From: Inquilinus sp042743185
Lineage (GTDB): Bacteria > Pseudomonadota > Alphaproteobacteria > DSM-16000 > Inquilinaceae
NCBI RefSeq assembly: GCF_042743185.1
Contig: NZ_JBHYMS010000021.1
Coordinates: 1-64,000 of the forward strand
Reading direction: 5' to 3'
DNA: 64,000 nucleotides
Numbering within the stretch: the stretch's first letter is position 1; each line of letters starts with the position of its first letter. The notes under the pieces were generated by a model. That model searched no databases and was not told the DNA's origin. It was given only the letters and a program-made list of their open reading frames with translations. The translations under genes and the position numbers were made by a program. Below, piece by piece: positions 42,901-51,688 of this stretch.

Positions 42901-45900
42901 GGGACGAGGCTTCCCTGCGGATCCTCGAGCGGCCGGGGCTTCGCCACCTCCCAGGGGCCGAGCTCGGCCGGCGTGGGCATCAGGATCTCCACGCCGATGA
43001 TATCCGCGAGGCCCTGGATCTGCTGCCGCGCCGCCTCGTCCCGCGGGTCGATGTTCGCCGCGAAGGGCCGGCGCCTGTATCGCCAATCCTTGAACAGCTC
43101 GTCGTTCACCAGGACTTCATGCGGGCTCGAGCCGGCAAAAGGCCTGAAGTCGATGACGGGAACCTGCTCCAGCCCGCGCTCCCGCGCATAGGACCTGGGC
43201 GACCGATGCAGCTCGGGCTCCGATCGCTCCCCCGCCCCGGGCTTCGGCGCGGCATCGAGCGTCCCGTCCGGCGAAGCCGGCCCGGCCTCCTCATGCCTGC
43301 CGGTCGCAAGGGCCGATCCGTCCTCGTCGCCGGATGGCCCGCGCCGCTCGGCGCCGCCGCCCGGCGGCATGGTCGGGCGGGGCGAAGGCCCCAGAGCCCC
43401 GTCGCCTCCGGGAGGATCACCCCCGTCATCCGGCCGGTCATCGTCATCGGGCCGGCCGATGCCGTCGCCCTCACGTCCGGCCGGCGGCGGCGACAGCTCC
43501 CCGTCGCGGGCCACCTTCGCCTCGGCGACTTCGCGCAGCTGCCGGATGCCGTCCAGCTGGGACGATGCCGGTCTGACGCCGAAGCGGACGCCGCCCACGT
43601 CCCAGAGCGCGAAGCTTCCATCCAGCCCGGCCATCAGCTCCAGATCGCCGAAGCGGACGCCCTTTTCGATCATCAGCCTCTCGATCAGCGCGAGGCTGTC
43701 GACGCTGCGCCGGCTCAGCCGGGAATCGTCCAGCGTCTCGCCGTCGTATTCGATCTCCTTGCTGCTCTTCCACTGCAGGTCCGCGACCATGGCCGGCTTG
43801 TCGTGGATGCGCGTCAATCCGAGAACGCGGACCGTGGGGAATCCCTCCTCCTCCAGCCTGGCGAGATCCCGCATCTCCTCGAAGAGCGGCAGCGAATTGC
43901 CGTCCCGCTGCACCAGAACGATCTTGTCGCCGACCTGAAAGACGGTCTTGAAGGCGCCCGATCCGATGCGGGGGCCGAGCGCCTCCTGCAGCGTGATCGG
44001 CCGCCGCTGCCCGTCCGGACCGATCTCGATCGCCTCCGTCCCTTCGAACTCGATCGTCCTGTCTTCCCGGGGGGCGGTCGGCTCCACGACCTTCCAGCCC
44101 GTCTCCCCCTGCGGCACGATCACGTCGGACTGCGCGACATGGGCGAGGCTGGAAGCGAAGGCGTCGAGCTCCGGGCCGGCCGGCGCGGACGCCAGGACGA
44201 TGGGCTGGGAGCCGGCCCATTCATCGCCGAGATCCGCGCCGAGAAACAGCTCGTGCACGCCGGCACGGGTTCCGTCGCTCAGGATCGCGCGACCGTCGCG
44301 GTCGATGCCGAGGATGTCGGGATACTCATACGCGGTCATCTCCTGCGTCTCGAGCAGCCGGTTGAGATTGATCCGGCGGGTCAGATCGCGCGCCTCCTCC
44401 GGCGAGACGTCGATCCCGGCAGGCAGCTTCCCGGTCTGGTCCGGCGCGTCCGGCTCCCGATCCCGGCTGACCGCGGGCGGCGCCCCTGCGGCGGCGGCCA
44501 TGGCGTCGACCTGGTCGAGCGCGGAGGACAGCGCGGGATACGGGTCCGCCGATTGCCGCCCCGGCGACGGTGTCGCCAGGATGTGCTCCGGATCCGAAAG
44601 GTAGATCTGCCCGTCGAAGCCGATCAGGTACTCGGGATCGTTGAGGCTCTCGCGCTCCCCGGCCTCCAGGGCGAGCAGCTTCTCCCGGTGCGCGCGGAGA
44701 TCGGCGAGGCTCCGCTCGTTCAGGACGGCGGCCAGCTCGGCGTCGACCGAGCCGTCCCGCCCGCGAACGTTCAGGCTGCTGCCGGCGTGGAGGTCGTAGA
44801 CGATGCCGTCGTGGCCCAAGGCCTGGACGATGCCGTCATGCGGCACGACCTTGAACCCTTTCCTCTCCCACCGATCCAGCGCCGCCACCTCGTGCTCGAG
44901 ATGCTCTCGACCCATGCCCGGCTGCAGCAGGCCGATCGCCTTGTTCCGGCCGAGGCGAAACAGGACCTTCGTGCTGCCGCCCCCGATCCGCTCGTGGAGG
45001 TGGTCCTCGATCTTCGCCTCGATCCACCGTCCCTCTTCATCTCGCGCGAACAGCTGCCCGTCGCGAAACTCCACCTCGGCCCCGCGGGGCAGGGGCTGCG
45101 GCGAGGACAGCAGCCAGCGTCCCTCGCCGGCCGGGTTGATGCTGTCGCGGCCCATGCGCAGCTCGAAATCGGGCGCCAGGACGTTGATCCCGAGGATGCT
45201 GGACAGGCGCGGGGCGAAGGCCTGGCCGGCGAAGTCGGCCGCGAGCAGGATCGGCCGGTCCTCGTCCCGGGGGAATTCGAGCCGCAGCGCGAGGTCGTGG
45301 GGCGTCAGCGGGTTGTCGTCGCGATCGAGGATCGTCCCCTCCTCGGTCCCCATCGCATGGATCGTGAAGGCGTCTTCCCCGCCCGCCTTCGGCGTCGGGA
45401 TCGTGAGCCGGTCCAGCGGCGGCCCCAGCAGGCTGTACTGCACCGGCTTCTTCGGCAGCCGGTCCCAGGGCACGGTCTGGGGCGTTCCGGCCGCAGGCTC
45501 CGGCTGCCCGCCGTCGTCGCCCGGCGGCGCCGATGCCCTGTCCATGTCCAGCTCGGCCAGGGCCGCCTGGCGCTCGGCCGGGCGCTCCGCGGCCTCGCGC
45601 GCCAGCTTCGCCTGGGCCGCGCGCTCGACGTCACGCAGCAGCTCCAGCTCGAACCGATGATCGTAGGAGCCGCGGGCCAGGGACCGGATGCTCAGCGGAT
45701 CGGCGAACAGGAGCCGCCCGTCCGACATGATCATCGGGGAGAAGTCGTTGAGCCGGAGCGGCCTGCCGGTGTCCGGATGGACCGGATGGTTCTCGAGAAC
45801 GTCGCGGATCCGGCGGATGGATTCGAGGGTGGCCGCGTTCAGATAGGTGTCGTCGACGATGATCCGCGTGCCGCCGTCATACTCGACGATGTCCTTGAGG

Positions 45901-48900
45901 CTGAGGGCGCCCAGCTCATGGACCAGCGTCGGCTGGCCGAACGCCCGGGCCGGGCCGTCGGCCGCCAGCGTCGGCAATCCGATCCGGCGGCCGAGCTCGA
46001 GATTGTCGATCTCGGTCCGGGCCCGCGCCGGCGCGGTCGCCTCTTCCGGCGCGATGCCGAGCGTCGCGACCTCGTCGCGGAAGATCGCCACCGCCTTGTC
46101 GTAGCACCGGAACACGGTCTTGTGCTCGCCGCCGCCCAGCCGGCGCCCGAGATGCTCCTCGATCCGGATCTCGATGCGACGGCCCGGCTCGGCCAGGAAC
46201 GCCTTGCCGTCGACGATCTCCAGCCTCTTGCCCGGATCGGGGGCGGCGTGGCCTGCCGGCGTGGCGCGCCGCCAGCTCGCCGGCGACCGATCGCCCAGCG
46301 GGTAGATGACGTCGACCCCGGCGATGTCGGCGACCCGCTGCGCAAACGCCGCCGCGTGCGGGCCGGGCTCCTGCAGGTTCAGGGCGATCCCGGCATTGTG
46401 CCAGCCCTCCGGCTCCAGGTCGTGCCGGACGAACAGCTCATGCGCGGCGACGATCCGGCCGTCGGGCAGGACGGCGTGCGAGCCGTCGAGCACGCGGGCG
46501 ACGGGCATGTCGATGGCGTCGCCGAAATCCCGCGGCGCATGGGCCCAGGGCTGGCGGGCGGGATCCGGCGGGCCGACGGGGGATGCCAGTCGGGCCGAGA
46601 TCCGCGGCCCGGCCCGATCGGGCGGGGCGCTGGTCCGGCCGTCGCGGTTCCAGATCGCCGCCGCATTCTCCGCGAAAGCCTGGCCGTAGGTCCGGCCCGA
46701 GGTGCCGCGAGGCTCGTCCCGGAACAGCTCGCCCAGCGCCCGGGCGGCATCCTCCCTGTCCCGCGTGGCCCTGTACCGATCCAGCACGGCCCGGCCGGCA
46801 TCGGCCCCCGGGACGCCGGCCGGCCGGCCGGCATTGACGGCCAGCTCGTCGCCGACCAGGAGCTCGGTCAGCCGCGCGTCGCCTTCCTTGTCGAGACCGG
46901 CCCGGACGAAGGCTTCGGTGAACGCCTCCTGGCCGTCGAAATCCCGGGCCGCAGGGGGCTGCCCCCCATAGGCCGCATGCGCCAGCTCATGCGCGAGCAG
47001 GCGGGTCATCTCCGCGACGAACGCGTCGCCGGCCGGGCGCGCGTCCGGCCGGCTGCGCAGCACGGTCGGGTCGAGCGAGACCAGGCGCAGCCTGTCGCTG
47101 TAGGACGTGCCGGAGATCTGCCGGTCGTGCCCCAGCACGGCGAGGTCCGGATGCGCGGCATTGACCAGCCGGACCTGATGCCGGTCGGCCAGCCGGATCA
47201 GCCGCATCAGCTCCGGCGACCGGGCGCACTGGTCGATCAGGTCGGCGACCGTCATCTCCGGCATGCGCAGCGACTGGGGGGCGATGCGTTCGAAGATGGC
47301 GGCGGCCGCCCCGCGGTTCCGCTCGATCTCGGCCGGGCTCAGCCTGGCCGCGCCACGTCCCGGGCGTGCCGGGCCATCGCCCATGCCCGTCGGGGCGGCG
47401 CGGTCGTCGCCGAGGCTCGGCGGCGCCGCGGCCCGGTCCATGTCCAACTCGGCCAGGGCCGCGGCACGGTCGGCGGACCGCCGGAAGGACAGCGGTGCGA
47501 CGACTCCGTCGTCCCGGCCAGCCGGGTCGTCCTCCGGCTGATCCCGGCGGGAGTCGCGGCCGCGACGGTTGCCGTCGCGCTGCACCGGCTCGATCGCCTC
47601 CAGCGACCGGCCGTCCGCCGCCTCGGCCTCCCGCGCCAGCTTCGCCCGGATGCCGCGCTCGAGATCGTCCAGCATCTCGACGCCGAGACGGCCGTTGCCG
47701 GTGCGGGCGGGGGCGCGCGGGTCGGCGGGATCGACCAGGGCGACGCGGCCGTCGCGCATCACCACCAGGGCGAAGCGCTCGACCGGGATCGGCCGGCCGG
47801 TGGCGGGATCGACCGGCCGGCCGGCCAGCACCTCCCGGATCTGGCGGATCGAGGCCAGGCTGGCGGCGTTGAACACGGCGTCGTTCAGCATCACCTGCCG
47901 GCCGCCGGCCGGGGTGACCAGCTCCCGCAGGGCGACCGCGTTGCCGTCATAGATCACCGCGGGCCGCTCGAAGACGGAGAGGCGGTTGCCGGCCGGCAGC
48001 ACCGGCAGGCCGGCGGCCCGGGCCGCCGCGGCGTCGGTCGCCCGCACCAGCCCGGCCGGGGCATCGGCGCCGTCGCGCGTGAATGCCACCACCTTGTCGT
48101 AGAGGGCGAAGGCGGTCAGCCGCGGGCCGGCATCGACCCGCCGCCCCAGATGCTCCCCGATCTCGATCTCGGCGCGGCTGCCGTCGGCCTCGACCAGGAA
48201 GGCCCGGCCGTCCGCGACCTGCATGGTCCGGCCCGGCGTGGGGGGCGCCGGCGGGGTCGGCGTGACCCGCCGCAGCTGCGGCTCCGTCGTCGTCCGCCCG
48301 GCCGGTCCGTGCACCACGTCGACCCCGGCCACCTCGGCCATCGTCCGGGCGAAGGCGGCAGCCTGCGGGCCGCGCTCCCGGACATCCAGCACGATATGGG
48401 TGTTCCGCCAGCTTTCCGGGCCGCGGTCGTGCCGGGTCACCAGCTCATGGGCGCTGACGGTCCGGCCTGTCGTCGTCACGGCGCGGGACTCGTCGAGCAC
48501 CCGGGCGAGGCGGATCTCGATCGGGGTGCCGGTCCGGGGCGGCGCGGAGGCGACGTCGCGGCTCGCCGGGATCGCGCCGGCACCCGTCGCCGCACGGCTG
48601 CCCGCCGGCGCGTCGGAGGCGACCGGCCGGCCGGGAGAGACGGCCACCCGGGCCTCCGGCGCCTCCGCCCGGCCCGTCGTGCCGGGCCGGGTGCCGGCAG
48701 GCGCGGCCGGCGTTTCGGCATCGGCCAGAGGCTCACGCAGCGTCAGCGGCACCGACGGGTCGGTTGCCCGGGGCAGGCCCGGCGCCGTGCTCTGCCGGAG
48801 GGAGGGGGCGTCCGGCGTCTTCGGACGCATCGCGATGTTCATCGCCGTGCCGGGCAGCGCCCCCAGGCTCGCGGCGATGACCTCTCCCTGGTTCATGTGC

Positions 48901-50678
48901 CGGCCTTCGGTCCACAGGGCCGTCAGCTCGGCGCCGCCGAAATTGGCCGCGAGATCGTTGCCGAACTGGGCGGCCAGCCCCGGCGCCCACAGGCGCTGCG
49001 GCGTGGCGGCGGCGTTCGGGCCGGAACCGGGCGCGCCGGTCCTGGGGTTGCCCGTCGTCGTCCCGGCCGCGGTGTTGCCGGCCACGTCGTCGACCGCGCC
49101 CGCGGTGCCGGTCGTGGCGGTCGTGCCCGTTCCGGCCGCCGTGGTGGTGCCCGCGGCGGCGGTGCCGGTGGCGCCGGTGCCGGCATTGATGACATCGTCG
49201 GCCATCGTCGCGGCGGCCCCGACCCGGGTGGCGCCGGTGCCGGTCGTGGCGAGATCGTCGGTCGCGCCGGCCAGGTCGTCGACGCTGCCGGTAGCGGTGG
49301 CCGTACGGCCGCCGACGGCAGGAACGGCGTCGTCGGCGGCCGTGACAGCCCGGTGGATGGGGATGGCGCCGGCGGCGAATCCGGCGAAGAAGGATGTCCC
49401 GAGATTGATGCTCTCCCGGACCACCGCCTTCAGCATCTGGTCACCGCCCTCGCCGGTGAACAGCTTGTTGTCGAAGGCCAGCCGGATGGCATCGGAGGAG
49501 ATCTGGCCGGTGCCGTTCACCACCTGCCCGCCCATCCCGCCTATCGCCGTGCCCAAGCCGCGCTGCATCAGGGTCGGCGCGTTGCCGCCGATCTTGAAGG
49601 TGAGGGCGGTGCTGATCCTCATGCCGGCGGTGGTGGCTCCGGCGGTGCTGATCGACGACACCGAATCGAGCAGGGTGTCCTTCAGCGCCGCCTTGCCGTG
49701 GTCCCAGGAGATGCCGGCGCCGTCGCCCTTGGCGCCGTCGAGCCCGACCGCATCCATCAGGACGCCAACCTGCGACGTGTGGCCGTCGGCATACATGTCG
49801 TTGCCCTGGACCACGTCGGCGACGTCGCCGACCGAATCGATCAGCTCATAGGTGCCGTAGGCCGCGGCGAAGCCGGCCGCGACATTGCCGCCGGTGGCTG
49901 CCGTGGCGATGATGCCGGCCGTGGTCGCCACCACCATCCGGCCGACCTCGTCGATGGTGTTCCAGGTCTCCTCGCTGTCCTGGAAGTCGTCGGCATGGCG
50001 CTTGAACTCGGATTCGAAGTCGCCCATCGCCGCCTTCATCTCGGCGGCATAGGCCTGCTGCGACATCGGGCTGGCCTCGTCCTTCCGGCGCAACCCGTTC
50101 AGGGCGTCGAGCCTGCCCTGGAGGAACCCCTCGAAGTCGTCGCCCGCCCCGCCGCCGGTGACCAAGTCCCAGCCCTTGTGCAGCAGGCTGTGGTCGCTGA
50201 CGGTGCTCCTGACCTTGGCCAGCGTGCCCTCGATCTGGTCGATCGTCTGGCCCAGCTGCTCGTGGCGCATCTCGGTGTCGACATCGGTCAGCGCCTCGCG
50301 GCTCGCCTGCGCCAGCCGGTCGGTGCCGGCGGCCCAGCCGTTGACCAGCTGCAGCTTGGCCTGGTCCTCCGGCTTCAGGTTCAGCTTGCCGGACTCGTCG
50401 GTGTTGGCCTTGATCGTCCGGCGCAGCTCGTCCGCCAGCGCCGTGCGCACCGCGCTCCAGTTGGTGCGGCTCGCCTCCCTGTCCGGGTTCGGGGCCAGGT
50501 CGTACCGGACCGCCGTGGTGATCAGCGCCGTGGTCTCGGCGCGGATCGGCAGCGCGGCCAGCGCCGACGGCGTGGCGCGGGCCCGCTGCACCGCGCCGGC
50601 GAAATGGGCCTGGCGCGGGTTGGCATAGGGGCTGGTGACCGGCGCGGGACCGGTGTTGCGGTCGATGCGGGGCGGCAT
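39975..50678 (-). CDS. Giant multi-kinase-like protein with metallopeptidase domain
   Basis: 3567 aa, no signal peptide. Residues 1-700: helical, with hydrophobic Gly/Ala segments near 248-278 and 418-440 and a Thr/Ala/Gly-rich stretch. Five modules follow at about 717-1020, 1390-1690, 1744-2037, 2120-2370 and 2507-2775. Each has an alpha/beta segment (HEL...I.L...FA..LA...GVDV) then a kinase-like unit: Gly loop (GGGEHKTVF, GGGSTKVLF, GSGAFKTVF, GVGGFKTAF), a Lys strand (KAVAIF, K1528), a catalytic-loop Asp (D1645, D2014, D2345, D2750) and a second Asp 15-16 residues on (D1660, D2360, D2766). Module 1 lacks the loop glycines and has Arg for the Asp. A metallopeptidase-like domain spans 1112-1345 with H1230-E-L-A-H1234. 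Residues 2870-3567 are helical. Substrate, target and secretion route are unknown; I infer an effector or toxin. Confidence 0.85.
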   Translation of the reverse strand: MPPRIDRNTGPAPVTSPYANPRQAHFAGAVQRARATPSALAALPIRAETTALITTAVRYDLAPNPDREASRTNWSAVRTALADELRRTIKANTDESGKLNLKPEDQAKLQLVNGWAAGTDRLAQASREALTDVDTEMRHEQLGQTIDQIEGTLAKVRSTVSDHSLLHKGWDLVTGGGAGDDFEGFLQGRLDALNGLRRKDEASPMSQQAYAAEMKAAMGDFESEFKRHADDFQDSEETWNTIDEVGRMVVATTAGIIATAATGGNVAAGFAAAYGTYELIDSVGDVADVVQGNDMYADGHTSQVGVLMDAVGLDGAKGDGAGISWDHGKAALKDTLLDSVSSISTAGATTAGMRISTALTFKIGGNAPTLMQRGLGTAIGGMGGQVVNGTGQISSDAIRLAFDNKLFTGEGGDQMLKAVVRESINLGTSFFAGFAAGAIPIHRAVTAADDAVPAVGGRTATATGSVDDLAGATDDLATTGTGATRVGAAATMADDVINAGTGATGTAAAGTTTAAGTGTTATTGTAGAVDDVAGNTAAGTTTGNPRTGAPGSGPNAAATPQRLWAPGLAAQFGNDLAANFGGAELTALWTEGRHMNQGEVIAASLGALPGTAMNIAMRPKTPDAPSLRQSTAPGLPRATDPSVPLTLREPLADAETPAAPAGTRPGTTGRAEAPEARVAVSPGRPVASDAPAGSRAATGAGAIPASRDVASAPPRTGTPIEIRLARVLDESRAVTTTGRTVSAHELVTRHDRGPESWRNTHIVLDVRERGPQAAAFARTMAEVAGVDVVHGPAGRTTTEPQLRRVTPTPPAPPTPGRTMQVADGRAFLVEADGSRAEIEIGEHLGRRVDAGPRLTAFALYDKVVAFTRDGADAPAGLVRATDAAAARAAGLPVLPAGNRLSVFERPAVIYDGNAVALRELVTPAGGRQVMLNDAVFNAASLASIRQIREVLAGRPVDPATGRPIPVERFALVVMRDGRVALVDPADPRAPARTGNGRLGVEMLDDLERGIRAKLAREAEAADGRSLEAIEPVQRDGNRRGRDSRRDQPEDDPAGRDDGVVAPLSFRRSADRAAALAELDMDRAAAPPSLGDDRAAPTGMGDGPARPGRGAARLSPAEIERNRGAAAAIFERIAPQSLRMPEMTVADLIDQCARSPELMRLIRLADRHQVRLVNAAHPDLAVLGHDRQISGTSYSDRLRLVSLDPTVLRSRPDARPAGDAFVAEMTRLLAHELAHAAYGGQPPAARDFDGQEAFTEAFVRAGLDKEGDARLTELLVGDELAVNAGRPAGVPGADAGRAVLDRYRATRDREDAARALGELFRDEPRGTSGRTYGQAFAENAAAIWNRDGRTSAPPDRAGPRISARLASPVGPPDPARQPWAHAPRDFGDAIDMPVARVLDGSHAVLPDGRIVAAHELFVRHDLEPEGWHNAGIALNLQEPGPHAAAFAQRVADIAGVDVIYPLGDRSPASWRRATPAGHAAPDPGKRLEIVDGKAFLAEPGRRIEIRIEEHLGRRLGGGEHKTVFRCYDKAVAIFRDEVATLGIAPEEATAPARARTEIDNLELGRRIGLPTLAADGPARAFGQPTLVHELGALSLKDIVEYDGGTRIIVDDTYLNAATLESIRRIRDVLENHPVHPDTGRPLRLNDFSPMIMSDGRLLFADPLSIRSLARGSYDHRFELELLRDVERAAQAKLAREAAERPAERQAALAELDMDRASAPPGDDGGQPEPAAGTPQTVPWDRLPKKPVQYSLLGPPLDRLTIPTPKAGGEDAFTIHAMGTEEGTILDRDDNPLTPHDLALRLEFPRDEDRPILLAADFAGQAFAPRLSSILGINVLAPDFELRMGRDSINPAGEGRWLLSSPQPLPRGAEVEFRDGQLFARDEEGRWIEAKIEDHLHERIGGGSTKVLFRLGRNKAIGLLQPGMGREHLEHEVAALDRWERKGFKVVPHDGIVQALGHDGIVYDLHAGSSLNVRGRDGSVDAELAAVLNERSLADLRAHREKLLALEAGERESLNDPEYLIGFDGQIYLSDPEHILATPSPGRQSADPYPALSSALDQVDAMAAAAGAPPAVSRDREPDAPDQTGKLPAGIDVSPEEARDLTRRINLNRLLETQEMTAYEYPDILGIDRDGRAILSDGTRAGVHELFLGADLGDEWAGSQPIVLASAPAGPELDAFASSLAHVAQSDVIVPQGETGWKVVEPTAPREDRTIEFEGTEAIEIGPDGQRRPITLQEALGPRIGSGAFKTVFQVGDKIVLVQRDGNSLPLFEEMRDLARLEEEGFPTVRVLGLTRIHDKPAMVADLQWKSSKEIEYDGETLDDSRLSRRSVDSLALIERLMIEKGVRFGDLELMAGLDGSFALWDVGGVRFGVRPASSQLDGIRQLREVAEAKVARDGELSPPPAGREGDGIGRPDDDDRPDDGGDPPGGDGALGPSPRPTMPPGGGAERRGPSGDEDGSALATGRHEEAGPASPDGTLDAAPKPGAGERSEPELHRSPRSYARERGLEQVPVIDFRPFAGSSPHEVLVNDELFKDWRYRRRPFAANIDPRDEAARQQIQGLADIIGVEILMPTPAELGPWEVAKPRPLEDPQGSLVPQDDGTLLLVDDEGGRRTVAPVDMLGEMLGVGGFKTAFRLHDKAAVVFRDEMNEVETPFNDPQYYLDITQRLKELGAPHVVDVLGVVRIHGKSAFVTDLYAASDRTLRSLLETTDLDGVGTMIWQFDSSDFTAAGLSSLVATRAFLHDLAQQRLYISDIEFLVHPETGEFKLWDYGQLSRDEKFVPWETSEQKQFRRTLHYVDQLIDAHREKLAADRTDETPPDDDPPGGGVQRTDPEPPSVPPGGGAAAPPRPAQAPGSPAPRDAAPPVGVDRTDPPAPPPAADPIWTEVDGHLATLAGARDREDVEAARAALSDLAGLSIRAWDAPEADRPGLRALADRARALRHELIDVTVHLTRNPGAVGGDAVPNAIGVNAVKEWIDAALVSPLTDLARRRGVEPAPAAGETGPFAGRFGGRPAATRAEIELYDAERKLRVLDELARRAETELPVGEDRPVLYPYFGWRAPNLDGPRELHYPRPVVARPMKLRSRRAHDAFRQEQRRLDTEQRQIDDMRRAFLGRACLALQAAGSRSVLAWQASGALPPGVDVTGPGQAYYALNQGLREPPRSTRDLHAKLEEFGRVRDHFRDLVRGLGQAFAGRPTGEDGHAVAAGAADEAIRWTIARLDRLAGGPVGRLDRLAKGEALLQAFDIELDRAERHFQELAGAGQPVPPNGLAAADMARLRGRVAAVREHLARVFAGPQSWEGQFSAQLQLLRLGRDLRDVLWNTRFSRPGDLDSLAPESRAYLTTLRDLWDSVVPAPSEFDRPSPGPRPDPDNGAAEPLRRPPPDAEGGPSLLVQLSYQVWAVVKLLGQQKAELSRGDFATLIGKLQAAGNRAYALRADRDARPYEQQLRDDIDHDLNEARAWLPEIVRLLRLMAGSHGSGGAEAEPSLNAHVATAIGRLEQARRVLEGVDADAAEGATSAAIRHIEGAIGGLRSYSLDSLAVPQPAAHEQPIVDGHLHRMREDMSGGRQA

Positions 50679-50857
50679 GGAGCGATGCTGTCCGCGAAAA
50701 GCGGTCGGAGCGGGGCGGAAGATGGCCTCTGGGCCGGCAGGCGCGATTGCCGCGACTCTCGTTCAGACGGCCATCCGGCGCTGAAGGCGAATGGCGCGCC
50801 GACGGGGGCACGCCCTCTTCACGGCGGGGACGATCCTCGGCCTGAAGGCCTCTCCGC

Positions 50858-51688
50858 TCAATCCTTGACGTCCTTGTTGATGTTGGGGATGTCGCCGCGA
50901 CTGAACTTGAGCTCCTTCGCCACGGCCAGGATATCGGTGTCGATCTGGACGTCGATGCTCTGGTTGTTGCCGTTCTTCCAGTCGTGCTCGGCCAGAGCCC
51001 TGAGAGTCTTCAGCTGCTCGCCGCCGTTGTCCCCGGCGACCTTCTTGACATAGGCGCGGATGATCTGCTGCCGGTTGGCGGCGTTGTCCTTGCCGTAATC
51101 CAGTTTCAGCAGGGCCTCGGTCACATCCTTCGGCTTCTCGGCGCCGTTGATGTAGTCGCTGATCCACTTGTTGCGCGTCGCCTGATCCGGCGCCTTGTCC
51201 AGGAGGCTGGATCCGAAGGCCTGCGGCGACGAGGTGTCGGGCTTGGGCTGCGCCGCCGGCGGCTCCGTGTTCGGTGTCCTCTGCGGCTCGGGCACGGCCG
51301 ACTTCGCGACATAGACGAAATCGGCGTCGACATCGCCTTCGTCGAACTTCTGGATCAGGTTCGGGTTGGCCGCGTATTGCTGGTTGACGTCGACGATATT
51401 GGTCTGGATCTGCCGGTCGTTGAGACCCAGCTGATAGCCGGTTCGGTATTGCGAATCGCCGGCGACGTCCGGCACCGCCACCTCGTACTGGCTCAAGGTC
51501 TTGGACGCCCGCTTCTGGAGCTCGTCCTGTGACAGCTTGGTGGGGTCTTCGTTCGGGTTCTGGACGCTGGCCAGGCTGATCATCCACGCCTGGGTCTGCT
51601 CGGTGGTCGCTTCCCGGGCCTTGCCGCCCTTCTCCCGGCTGGTCAGGACGATCTTCCCGTTGTTGTCGATGCTCAGGGTGCTGACCAT
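50858..51688 (-). CDS. Unknown 276-aa protein upstream of the giant gene
   Basis: Soluble protein, no signal peptide or membrane helix. Start ATG 51688 gives MVSTLSIDNNGKIVLTSRE; the longer frame to 51859 is Arg-rich noise. The first 110 residues are Gln/Asn/Asp-rich, residues about 125-150 are a Pro/Thr/Ser linker (PEPQRTPNTEPPAAQ), and the rest is helical (NKWISDYINGAEKPKDVTEAL, then RQQIIRAYVKKVAG). No domain is recognised. It precedes the 10.7-kb gene by 179 bp on the same strand, so the two probably form an operon. It could be a secretion chaperone, a companion effector or an immunity protein. Confidence 0.7.
   Translation of the reverse strand: MVSTLSIDNNGKIVLTSREKGGKAREATTEQTQAWMISLASVQNPNEDPTKLSQDELQKRASKTLSQYEVAVPDVAGDSQYRTGYQLGLNDRQIQTNIVDVNQQYAANPNLIQKFDEGDVDADFVYVAKSAVPEPQRTPNTEPPAAQPKPDTSSPQAFGSSLLDKAPDQATRNKWISDYINGAEKPKDVTEALLKLDYGKDNAANRQQIIRAYVKKVAGDNGGEQLKTLRALAEHDWKNGNNQSIDVQIDTDILAVAKELKFSRGDIPNINKDVKD

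Noticed and set aside
40824..51053. Plus-strand open frame of 3409 codons opposite the giant gene
   Set aside because: Its translation is Arg/Pro/Gly/Ala-rich noise with no domain, whereas the minus-strand frame shows repeated motifs with catalytic residues. Long antisense frames are common opposite high-GC genes with strong third-position bias.
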